Positions 42,692-50,629 of a DNA stretch of 64,000 nucleotides are shown piece after piece. Within the stretch, counting starts at the first letter, position 1; each line of letters begins with the position of its first letter. The notes under the pieces are model-generated. The model saw only the letters and a list, made by a program, of their open reading frames with translations. It did no database searches and had not been told where the DNA came from. Both the position numbers and the translations under genes were made by a program. Origin of the DNA: QWHO01 sp021404945 (lineage in GTDB: Bacteria; Vulcanimicrobiota; Xenobia; Xenobiales; QWHO01); contig CAUJEN010000057.1 of assembly GCA_963169765.1 (NCBI GenBank), positions 1-64,000 of the forward strand. Reading direction: 5' to 3'.

Positions 42692-44866
42692 TTAGAAGTT
42701 GTTTGCCCAGGAGAGCGGGACCAACGTGAAATTTGCCGGAGGAAGAGCCGAAAGCGAGCCCAGGTAAGACGAATCGAAGGCAAGGTTGATCTCGTCGGCC
42801 CGCAGGTCGATGGTTCCCTTTCCGTTGGCCCCCGGAGCGCCAGCTGGATCGCCTCCGTAGGCGATCAGGCTTCCCTCCAGATTGAACTTGCCCCAGTTTC
42901 CTGGCAGAGCCGGGCTGCCGAGCCTGGCGATGAAGTCCCCCTGGGCGTAGATTACGCCTTTGAGGTTCACGTCCCGGTAGTTGTAGACCCCGCCGTTGTT
43001 GTCCAGGGTGGAGAAGACGATGTCGCCTTTGGCATACATGTTCACTCCCGACTGCTGGCTGGCGGCGAAATTGGCGCCCAGGCCGGTGATGTTGATGTTC
43101 CCGCCCGACGTGATGGAGCCCCCCTGACCCTCGATCGCCGAAGTGAGCCGCACGTTCCCCTCAGCCGTCAGAACGGCCGCAGTGCCTGCAGGCGGAGCAA
43201 ACTCGATGGAGAGGTCGGCGGCATTGAGCGTGTCGGCGACTCCGGGTGGGTTGAGCACGCCGTTGTTGCCGCCTCCCCCGGTGGGCGGCGGCCCGGTGTA
43301 CCAGACGGAGGCGGCAGCGGTCTGGAGATCGATCGGGTTGAAACTGATCGACTGACCGCCATAATCAAATTGATAACCGGGCACCGAGCCTGGATTGGCC
43401 ATCATCTGGAGCATCATCGCATAGGTGACCGGGGCGTCGATCGGGTCGTCGAAGCCACCGCTGTCCCAGTCGACGTCGCTCACGAGATTGCCGGACATGT
43501 CGCTGATGTCGATGTCGGCTGACCCGCCCTGGGTATCCACCATCAGTTGTTGCAGCATGGTCGGGTCGGCCGCGATGGCCGCGGCAATGGCTGCATCATC
43601 TCCGCCCGCGGCGGCCTCGGGGTCGCCCGGAGGGGCTTCCTCCGAGCCCAGCCGCGCCACCACGTTCAACTCGTTCGTGCTGGCGGTCGGCCCGACATAG
43701 ACGCTGCCCGTGATGGTCAGCTTCTTGTTGGCGGCGTCGAGCACGACTTCAGGCGGAAGGGGCGGAGGGCTTACGCCCGGGTTGAGGGCGTTGACCGGGT
43801 CGGTGATCCAGGCGGCATAGTCGGCGTAGGACTTGTCGTAGTAGTGGAGTGTTGCACCTCCGCCGTTGTCCCACCAGACATAGGTCCCGGCCGCAAGCTG
43901 AGGGCCGGTGGGGTCGGCCTTCTTCACATCGGTCCAGGTGAGCTGGTAGTAAGGATCGATCAGGTTCTCGGCCCCGACGACCACCCCCTGGGGCGCCGGA
44001 GCGGCCGTGTAGTTGGCCTGCAGGCTGGGGTTGGTGGCCGAGCCGATGCGCACCTCTCCATCCGGAGAAACGTAGTTGGGCACGGCCCCGCCGGTCACCT
44101 TGGCCTCGCCTTTACTGCGCAGGCGCGGGGTGCTGGACGAATTGGAGGTCACGTTGACGGCCCCGGCCCCGGCTGGCAGCAGGGCCAGGAAGTCCTTGCC
44201 GGACATGCTGCCCGACTCCTGGACCTGGGGGCCCATGTCGGGAATCTGGTAGACCGCCTCCACCACTTTGCTGGCGACTGCGCCCCCCAGGTTGGGATTC
44301 AAGTTGCCGGGGTTGAGCTGGTTGCAGGCTGGTCCGGCTCTTCCCTCGACAGCCAGGCTGACGGCCCAGATCGGAACCGTGAAGGCGGTCGGGCTGCCGG
44401 GCCCGACCGAGCCTCCGGGGCCATCGGCTCTGGGAACCGGAGCCGCGGCTCCCCCGAGCAGATTGTTGACGGAAACGAACTGGTTCTGGATAGTGAGGAC
44501 CGGGTCAGCCAGGCCATCGGCCCCGGGCGACCCGTCCTGATAGTTGAAGCGCAGCCGAAACTGCGACCAGCTGCCGTCCGGCGCGCGCACCAGGCCCACC
44601 ACGTTGCCCTGGTCCTCCTGCACATAGAGGTCAGCGCTGTTGATGGTCACCTGATTTCGATTCCCCCGCCAGGCGGGGCTCTGGCGGACCTGAGAGAGCG
44701 CGTAGCTGATCCCCGATTCGGCTGCTCGCTGGGCCTGGCCCTGATAAAGGGTCTGCTGGCCTGCCGCAAGGTTTCCTGGACCCAGCGCTATGGATGCCGC
44801 CACGAACATGACCATCACCACGCTGAGCACGATGACGGTAATCAAGAGGATTCCGCGTCTTCGCAT
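42692..44866 (-). CDS. Large PilX/GspK-like minor pilin-type protein
   Basis: 724 residues. N-terminus MRRRGILLITVIVLSVVMVM, a prepilin-like leader without the +5 Glu, as in PilX/GspK tip subunits. QTLYQGQAQRAAESGISYAL is the usual helix of PilX-type proteins. The remainder is long, rich in Gly, Pro and Asn, with Ala-rich PEAAAGGDDAAIAAAIAADP and a C-terminal beta-helix-like part (EGNVRLTSAIEGQGGSITSGGNINI). It resembles a tip adhesin more than a plain pseudopilin. First of the three-gene operon. Confidence 0.7.
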   Translation of the reverse strand: MRRRGILLITVIVLSVVMVMFVAASIALGPGNLAAGQQTLYQGQAQRAAESGISYALSQVRQSPAWRGNRNQVTINSADLYVQEDQGNVVGLVRAPDGSWSQFRLRFNYQDGSPGADGLADPVLTIQNQFVSVNNLLGGAAAPVPRADGPGGSVGPGSPTAFTVPIWAVSLAVEGRAGPACNQLNPGNLNPNLGGAVASKVVEAVYQIPDMGPQVQESGSMSGKDFLALLPAGAGAVNVTSNSSSTPRLRSKGEAKVTGGAVPNYVSPDGEVRIGSATNPSLQANYTAAPAPQGVVVGAENLIDPYYQLTWTDVKKADPTGPQLAAGTYVWWDNGGGATLHYYDKSYADYAAWITDPVNALNPGVSPPPLPPEVVLDAANKKLTITGSVYVGPTASTNELNVVARLGSEEAPPGDPEAAAGGDDAAIAAAIAADPTMLQQLMVDTQGGSADIDISDMSGNLVSDVDWDSGGFDDPIDAPVTYAMMLQMMANPGSVPGYQFDYGGQSISFNPIDLQTAAASVWYTGPPPTGGGGNNGVLNPPGVADTLNAADLSIEFAPPAGTAAVLTAEGNVRLTSAIEGQGGSITSGGNINITGLGANFAASQQSGVNMYAKGDIVFSTLDNNGGVYNYRDVNLKGVIYAQGDFIARLGSPALPGNWGKFNLEGSLIAYGGDPAGAPGANGKGTIDLRADEINLAFDSSYLGSLSALPPANFTLVPLSWANNF

Positions 44867-45066
44867 CAAGCCGACCTCGCTCTCGAGCTCTCTCCCCTTC
44901 ACACTGTAGCACTCTTTTCGTGGCAAGGCAGCCCCAGGAGACTATTCCTCTCAAGCAACAGGCTACGCTCGCCCCTGGATGGGGGAGCGGGTCTCTCTTT
45001 CTCTTGAGCCCGTTAACCTGCGCCTGCAGGGTCCCTTTCGGGCCGGGCGATTTCAAGGACACTCTA

Positions 45067-45462
45067 TCAGAGCCAGACGGTCTTCTTTTCCTCGGTCGGA
45101 ATCAAATCGAACGGAGTCAGGATCCCCACCACGCGGCCTTGATAGGTAATGATCAAGCGGTGGACCCGGTGCTTGAGGAACAGGTCGATGGCAGCCTGCA
45201 GCGGAGCAGTCTGCTCCAGGCCGATCACCTCGCGAGCCATCACATCTCCCACCGTCGGATCCGGGTTCCCCTCGGGCGGAAAGCCCAGAGCCACGGCCGC
45301 GTCGCTGAGCGAGACGACCCCCACCAGCCGACCCTGGCCATCTTCGACCGGACAGCCTCGGATCTCCCGGCGCACCAACTCAGTGATCAACTCGCGCAGG
45401 CTCATCTCGGGGCGAGCCGAATAGACCCCGCGCTGCATCTTGTCGGCAACCTTGATTTGCAT
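45067..45462 (-). CDS. Two-CBS-domain protein
   Basis: 131 residues made only of a Bateman pair: CBS 1 around MSLRELITELVRREIRGCPV and VVSLSDAAVAL, CBS 2 around PLQAAIDLFLKHRVHRLIIT and VVGILTPFDLI. Such stand-alone pairs bind adenosine nucleotides and sense energy state. ATG with GGAGG six bases upstream. It is divergent from the tandem UspA gene, and the stress theme fits. Target unknown. Confidence 0.88.
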   Translation of the reverse strand: MQIKVADKMQRGVYSARPEMSLRELITELVRREIRGCPVEDGQGRLVGVVSLSDAAVALGFPPEGNPDPTVGDVMAREVIGLEQTAPLQAAIDLFLKHRVHRLIITYQGRVVGILTPFDLIPTEEKKTVWL

Positions 45463-45575
45463 GGCCCACCTCCCTCGCCCTCGAGTGTAGCCCCCGGCAA
45501 CCGGACGAACGATGACCTGGATCATTACCCGGCCAGCCATTTCAGCGTAAATTCGAGACAAGGAGCCGACCGAGC

Positions 45576-46427
45576 ATGAAGATCTTGATTCCCCTGGATG
45601 GCTCGAAACTGGCCGAGGACGCTCTGGACCTGGCTGCCGGACTGGCCCGACTCTGGTCGGGCGAGCTGGTGGTGGTGCGCGTAGTCGGCCCTTCAGTGGC
45701 CATTCCGGCCGGTGCCCCGGGTCTGGCGATGCAGGTCGAGAAGGTGGCCCGGGAGGAGGCTTGCGACTACCTCGAGACCATCGCCCGCCAGCTCACCCGC
45801 TGGGGGATGGCCGGCGCCACCCGGGCGTTGTTCGGCCAGGCGGTCGAGCAGATCGTTCGGGAGGCCGAGGAGGAGGGGGTCGGCCTCATCTGCATGGCCT
45901 CCCACGGCCGCTCGGGCCCGGCACGCTGGTTGCTCGGCAGCGTGGCCGAGGGGGCGGTGCGCAAGTCACCCTGTCCGGTGCTGCTATGCCGTGGGGAGAT
46001 CGGCTCGGACTTTCAGGGATTCCGGCAGGTGATCGTGCCGGTGGACGGCTCGCGCGGCTCCGCCGAAGTGATCCAGAAAGTCAAGCCCTATCTGCACCCG
46101 ACCGCCCATCTGACGCTGGTGCGGGCCAGCGAAGACCTGGTGCGCCACAGTGCCCTGCGGCTCGACCAGGTCAGCTACCAGGGCTACCTGGACGCGCTCG
46201 AGGAAGAGCTCAAGGCGCTCGACCCGGAAGAGCGTTTTGGCCGCCGCGTGCTGGACTGCCCCGCCGCCGAGGCCATCATGACCCTGGCCCAAGAAAAGCA
46301 GGCCGACCTCATCGCCATGGCCACCCATGGCCGCAGCGGAATGCAACGCCTGGTGCTCGGCAGCGTGACCGAGCGGGTGGCCCGTCACGCCAGTTGCCCC
46401 GTGCTGGCCTTTCCGCTGGAGCGGTAG
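45576..46427 (+). CDS. Tandem universal stress protein
   Basis: 283 residues, two UspA domains. Each begins with a beta strand and Asp (ILIPLDGS; VIVPVDGS) and ends with the nucleotide-binding loop: SHGRSGPARWLLGSVAEG in domain 1 and THGRSGMQRLVLGSVTER in domain 2, each followed by CPVL. Both loops look intact, so both may bind ATP. Typical role is survival under energy or oxidative stress. Ends three bases before the convergent single-domain paralogue. Confidence 0.9.
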   Translation: MKILIPLDGSKLAEDALDLAAGLARLWSGELVVVRVVGPSVAIPAGAPGLAMQVEKVAREEACDYLETIARQLTRWGMAGATRALFGQAVEQIVREAEEEGVGLICMASHGRSGPARWLLGSVAEGAVRKSPCPVLLCRGEIGSDFQGFRQVIVPVDGSRGSAEVIQKVKPYLHPTAHLTLVRASEDLVRHSALRLDQVSYQGYLDALEEELKALDPEERFGRRVLDCPAAEAIMTLAQEKQADLIAMATHGRSGMQRLVLGSVTERVARHASCPVLAFPLER

Positions 46428-46430
46428 TCG

Positions 46431-46976
46431 TCAGAGCGACTTCACCACCAGGCTCTGCAAGTGGCCGATCTGCTCTTGCTGGCGATGCACCTGTCTCTGC
46501 AATTCGTCGATGCGGGCCGAGAGCTGGCTGGAGGCGGAATCCTCGGCCGGGGAGATGCTCTCTCCCGTCCTCAACAAAACTACCGAACAGGGGCAGCGGT
46601 GCCACACCCAGTCAGCCGTGCGACCCCAAGACTCGCTGCGCCAGCGACAGGTCATCAGCACGCGCTCGATGTCCCAGCGCGAGACGGCGTCCACGATGGC
46701 CTCGCCGGGATGGCCCACCAGCACGCGGGTCTCCACCGGACGCGGTTGGCTGGCAGCTATCCGGGCCAGGTAGGCGCGCGCCTCGGTGATCAGCTCGTCG
46801 AGCTCTCGCGCGGTGTTGCGATCAGACCAGTCAGGCGCGTCGGGGCAGGTGGAGCTTCCCGCCACCGGCGGGACCACTCGCAGCAGAATCGGACGTTCTT
46901 GGGATGAAAGGGCCTGCAGCGAGGGTAGGACCTCCTCGGCCAGGCTCGAGCCGTCCAGTGGGATCAGCACGTTCAT
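46431..46976 (-). CDS. Single-domain universal stress protein with coiled-coil tail
   Basis: 181 residues. UspA core opens VLIPLDGSSLAEE; the usual G-x2-G-x9-G nucleotide loop is replaced by CRWRSESWGRTADWVWHRCP, so ATP binding is doubtful. After residue 145 a short coiled coil (SSQLSARIDELQRQVHRQQE) is added, suggesting oligomerisation or partner binding. Next gene downstream of the Lon fragment on the same strand. Confidence 0.85.
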   Translation of the reverse strand: MNVLIPLDGSSLAEEVLPSLQALSSQERPILLRVVPPVAGSSTCPDAPDWSDRNTARELDELITEARAYLARIAASQPRPVETRVLVGHPGEAIVDAVSRWDIERVLMTCRWRSESWGRTADWVWHRCPCSVVLLRTGESISPAEDSASSQLSARIDELQRQVHRQQEQIGHLQSLVVKSL

Positions 46977-46980
46977 AGTT

Positions 46981-48057
46981 TCAGGTTAGCCTTCCCCGGG
47001 CGAGCGGGCGATGATCCCGGTCATCGTGCCAGGACATCTCGGCCAGAGACCTCAGGCGAGCCTGGACCCGCTCGTTGAGGCTGCCCCGCGCAAAGTGGCC
47101 CGTGCCCTCGCGCTGACCAGCCCGACACCCCGTCAACAGCTCGAGCGCCTGGTCGACGTGCTCCACGGCATACAGCGAAAACGCGCCCGCCTCCACAGCC
47201 TGCACGACTTCGGGCGAGAGCATCAAATTCTGCAAATTGGCAGCGGGCACGATCACCCCCTGTCTGCCGGTCAATCCGCGTCGCTTGCACAGCTCGAAGA
47301 ACCCCTCCACTTTCTCGTTGACTGCCCCGATCGATTGCACCTGGCCGTGCTGGTTGATGGCGCCGGTCACCGCCAGGCTCTGGCGCACGGGCATGTCGGC
47401 CAGCGCCGACAGGAGTGCGCACAGCTCGGCCGTGGAGGCGCTGTCTCCGTCCACCAGCGAATAGGTTTGCTCGAAGACCAGGCTGGCGCTCAAGGCCAGG
47501 GGGACGTCAGTGGCGTAGTGCGCTCCCAGAAAGGCCTTCAGGATCAGTACGCCCTTGCTGTGGAAGGGTCCACCCAGCTCCACCTCGCGTTCGATATCGA
47601 CCAGCTCTGCTCGACCCGGCCAGACCCGGGCACTGATGCGACTGGGGAAACCAAACCATTGCTGGCCCACTTGCAGGACCGACAGGCCGTTGACCTGGCC
47701 AACCTCCTCGCCATCGGTGGCGATGGCCACGCTGCCCCGCATGATCTGCTCGAGGAGCTTCTCGCTGGTTCGGCCAATGCGTCGACGCTGCGCGCTCAAA
47801 GCCTGATCCACGTCCCGCTCAGTGACCACCTCGCCGGCTGCCCAGTAATCGCTCTCGACCAACAGGTCAGCCATTCCCCGCATCTGCAAAGTCAGCTTCT
47901 CAGCATCCTCGGCCCGGCGGGAGGCCTCCTCGATCAGGCGGGCCAGAGCTGTCCGGTGGAAGGGGCGCAAACCCAGCCTGGTCAGAATTTGATGGGTTGA
48001 GCGGTCCGTGCTGGAGAATTTCTTCGGGCGAGCCGGCAGGCAAGCCTGTCGGCGCAA
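46981..48057 (-). pseudogene. LonB-type protease lacking its AAA+ half
   Basis: About 358 codons. From residue 31 the sequence follows the C-terminal half of LonB-type (COG1067) proteases: helical lid (LARLIEEASRRAEDAEKL), then the S16 peptidase with the catalytic dyad Ser206 in DGDSAS and Lys249 in NEKVEGF. Nothing resembling the Walker A/B AAA+ module is found; the protein begins at the lid, and 48058-48250 is unlike an ATPase in any frame. Family members run to about 800 residues. It is either a truncated pseudogene or an ATP-independent peptidase. The dyad is intact. Confidence 0.7.
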
Positions 48058-48254
48058 TGCCTCCAGTACTTCTGGTGAGCGACCACGGTCCGACCTCCCC
48101 TCCAGGCGGGTTCATGAGGGCGCGCTGCTCCCGCACGGGCCCGACCTCCGCCGGTGCGGGTCGAAAAACGCCGACGGCGCCGAGAACGTCCCGGCGCCGC
48201 GCGGCTCTTGGGCGCGACCAGAAAGGTCGTGCCGGTTCTCGGCGGTCCCTCGAA

Positions 48255-48737
48255 TTACTTGACTTCGATCCTGGTCGTCTCGTGGCGGCCCGGATCAGCA
48301 AGCGGCATGGTGATGCGCAGCATGCCGTCCTTGAGCTCAGCCTGGGACTTCTTTGAGCTCACTTCAGCCGGAAGCCTGGTGCTGCGGGAGAATTTTCCAG
48401 TATAGCACTCGCAAACGTAGGTCTGGTCTTTCTTGCTCTTCTCCTCCTTCTTGAACTCTCCCTCGACAGTCAGAAGTTGGTCACTGATCGTGATGTGAAG
48501 GTCTTTCCTGGTCAGCCCTGGCACGGCCAGCTCGGCCACCAGATTGGCGTTCTCTTTGAACAAGTTCAGCGCGGGTCGCATGCTCGGCATCTGCATCGAA
48601 GCCATGCTCGGCCAGAAGCTGCGGCTGAGCATATCGCCCATCATCTTCTGCATCTCAGCGCGGAAGTGCTCGAAATCGGGCCACATGGGCACCAGCTCTT
48701 GTTTGGGCTCGGCTTTGGTAAGCATCTCATTTGCCAT
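48255..48737 (-). CDS. Small heat-shock protein Hsp20
   Basis: 160 residues. An N-terminal Met-rich arm (EMQKMMGDMLSRSFWPSMAS) is followed by an alpha-crystallin domain: LVAELAVPGLTRKDLHITI, LLTVEGEFK, the FSRSTRLPAEV strand and the signature AELKDGMLRITMPL. It prevents aggregation of unfolded proteins without ATP. ATG start with GGAGGA seven bases upstream. It sits with the CBS, Usp and Lon-type genes in what looks like a stress cluster. I see no CIRCE or clear sigma-32 box upstream. Confidence 0.92.
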   Translation of the reverse strand: MANEMLTKAEPKQELVPMWPDFEHFRAEMQKMMGDMLSRSFWPSMASMQMPSMRPALNLFKENANLVAELAVPGLTRKDLHITISDQLLTVEGEFKKEEKSKKDQTYVCECYTGKFSRSTRLPAEVSSKKSQAELKDGMLRITMPLADPGRHETTRIEVK

Positions 48738-49140
48738 GACAAAGTCCTCCTCGATATCGTGAAGCAGCAATGCTTCCCGACCCAATCTTACGAATCGAAT
48801 CCAAGCCGGACGATGATCGGGATCAGCCGTCTTGATCCAGGGAGGTTCGGAAAAAGAAGAGACCCGATCCAGCCGGACCAGGTGCGCAACAGGGTGACGA
48901 TTCTGGAGGGTTTGAGAGGATGCGGCCCGAGGGCAACTTCCTGACCCGAGCATACTGCAGGTCACGAGATCCATCCAAGATCCAGATCGGATCCAGCCCA
49001 CCCGACGAGGAAGGTCCGGTATCGAACGGCAGGCGGAGCTCCCGACGGGTCTTGAGCCACTGCCCCGGCAGCCAGGAGAACAGGCCTGCGTCGGAGGCAT
49101 CACGAATGCCCCCGCACCAATCACGGGAGGTGAATCGACC
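48738..49140. other. Intergenic stretch with repeated GATCCAG words
   Basis: About 400 bases with no convincing gene. The word GATCCAG (or GATCCAT) recurs five times, at about 48834, 48866, 48968, 48978 and 48989, the last three clustered. It must contain the promoters for hsp20 (leftward) and the secreted protein gene (rightward), but no clear -35/-10 pair can be singled out. Confidence 0.4.
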
Positions 49141-49776
49141 ATGCAGGCACTCGACTGGTTAGCGGCAGGCCTGGTGGCCCTCGGCTGCGCGAGCTCAGCC
49201 GGGGCGGAGGTCAAAGTCATCAACGGAACAGGTCAGGAGCTGGTGATCGATCTCCTCTCTCAGCGAGGCCAGGCCACGAACGTCAAACTGCCCGCTCAGC
49301 CCGGCGTGGATCTGAACGTGGGGCCCAAAAGCCCGGCCCTGGAGACCGAAATGCTGGTCGTGAAATCCCCTGACGGCACCGAGCAGTATCGAGCTTCGGT
49401 CGAGTCGGGACGTATCTATGTCGTCCACAAATGGAATCCGTACATCTACACTTACGTTGGCGAGTATCAAGGCGGGCAGGCGCGCGATGCCCAACCGCGC
49501 ATCCTCAACGGCACCGGCATCCCTGTGAAAGCCGACGTGAGCTATTCCGACTTCACGACCTCCAATGACTGGACCATTCCGGGACCCGACCACAACAATG
49601 ACTGCAATTACCTCTCGGTGGGGTCGGCCCGGACCGCTGGCGAGGTGATCGACGTCACCCTCAAGCCCACCGACGGGGGTGTGCCCCTTTCGCTCAAGCT
49701 CAAATGCGGTACCGTCTACTGGATGACCCGCGGTTCCGACGGAGGGCTCAAGCTCACGCCCATCGGGACAATCTGA
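49141..49776 (+). CDS. Secreted protein with two related beta domains
   Basis: 211 residues. Signal peptide through about residue 22 (LVALGCASSAGA). Two segments begin alike, VKVINGTGQELVIDLLS and PRILNGTGIPVKADVSYS, and each ends in a V.W....Y or VYWM strand, suggesting duplicated beta-sandwich domains of about 90 residues. One Cys pair (C near 157 and C near 190) could form a disulfide. Excellent GGGAGG ribosome-binding site. No known family recognised; function unknown. The 84-base gap after it is empty. Confidence 0.7.
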   Translation: MQALDWLAAGLVALGCASSAGAEVKVINGTGQELVIDLLSQRGQATNVKLPAQPGVDLNVGPKSPALETEMLVVKSPDGTEQYRASVESGRIYVVHKWNPYIYTYVGEYQGGQARDAQPRILNGTGIPVKADVSYSDFTTSNDWTIPGPDHNNDCNYLSVGSARTAGEVIDVTLKPTDGGVPLSLKLKCGTVYWMTRGSDGGLKLTPIGTI

Positions 49777-49860
49777 GCACGTTCTTCTCCCGACGTTCTC
49801 TCAAAGAACCGCTTTCATGGCCCACCGAATTCAGGACAGGTGGCGACCCTGCGCGACGCC

Positions 49861-50142
49861 TCAGCAGCCCGAGGCGTGGTCGATGGCCCACAGGGCAGCC
49901 AGCGCAGTCAGCACGAGGCTTAACGACCAGGCCAGACCAAGAAGAGACGCGGGTCGAGCCGGATGCGGACCAGCCAGCACCAGATAGCCTCCCGCAAACA
50001 CCTGGAGCAGACCCAGCACCAGAAAGACCGCCAGTCCAGAGAACACATCCCAGCCCCAACGATGGCTCAGGCTGAAGAGCAGACTGGAAGTGCCGGTCAG
50101 AAGGCTGAGGAGGACAGAGCGCGTGGCCCGGGTACCCATCAT
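49861..50142 (-). CDS. Small membrane protein
   Basis: 93 residues with three likely membrane helices: VFSGLAVFLVLGLLQVFAGG, the preceding SVLLSLLTGTSSLLFSL, and LGLAWSLSLVLTALAALWAI. No motif. Twenty-four bases downstream of, and on the same strand as, the membrane protein gene at 50167-50568, so they probably form an operon. No obvious ribosome-binding site, so the start is uncertain. Confidence 0.55.
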   Translation of the reverse strand: MMGTRATRSVLLSLLTGTSSLLFSLSHRWGWDVFSGLAVFLVLGLLQVFAGGYLVLAGPHPARPASLLGLAWSLSLVLTALAALWAIDHASGC

Positions 50143-50166
50143 GGCCGGGTTGATCGCAGTCGACCC

Positions 50167-50568
50167 TCAGTCAAGATCGATGCAGCGGCAGGCCAGCGCC
50201 TCGCCCACGAAGCGACCCAGGCCCCAGCCCAGGAAGTCGAACCAGAACGGTCCGGTCACCAGGCCGGCGAGGGTGCCCGCCATCATGGCCCCGGGAATAC
50301 CCAGCAATGGATTGGCGTAGCGAGCGCGCACCTGATGAGCCACCCAGGCACCCGGGCCGGGCACCAGTTGCTGAGCGCCCTCGGCGCGACCCCACCCGAA
50401 GGCGGCCGCGACCGCGAACAGCGGACCAAGAGCCAGGCCCGCCACCAGGCCGAGCAGGGCCAGGGTCAGGGCGGTGCCGCGCACGATGAGGAGGTAGGCC
50501 AGACGGCGCATTCCGCGGGGGCGGACGGCTCGGGGGGCGGGGGCGAGGGCTGTGGCCAGGCTGCTCAT
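50167..50568 (-). CDS. Membrane protein of unknown function
   Basis: 133 residues. Hydrophobic helices at about 24-60 (LLIVRGTALTLALLGLVAGL and following) and 88-115, with conserved-looking GIPGAMMAGTLAGLVTGPF. AAGGGA lies ten bases before the ATG. Divergent from the kinase gene with a 60-base gap, which probably holds both promoters. Function not recognised. Confidence 0.6.
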   Translation of the reverse strand: MSSLATALAPAPRAVRPRGMRRLAYLLIVRGTALTLALLGLVAGLALGPLFAVAAAFGWGRAEGAQQLVPGPGAWVAHQVRARYANPLLGIPGAMMAGTLAGLVTGPFWFDFLGWGLGRFVGEALACRCIDLD

Positions 50569-50629
50569 CGTCTCAGTTCCCTTTCAGTGATCGACTGGAC
50601 TCAGTCTACCCCGCCAGACTGAAAATTCC

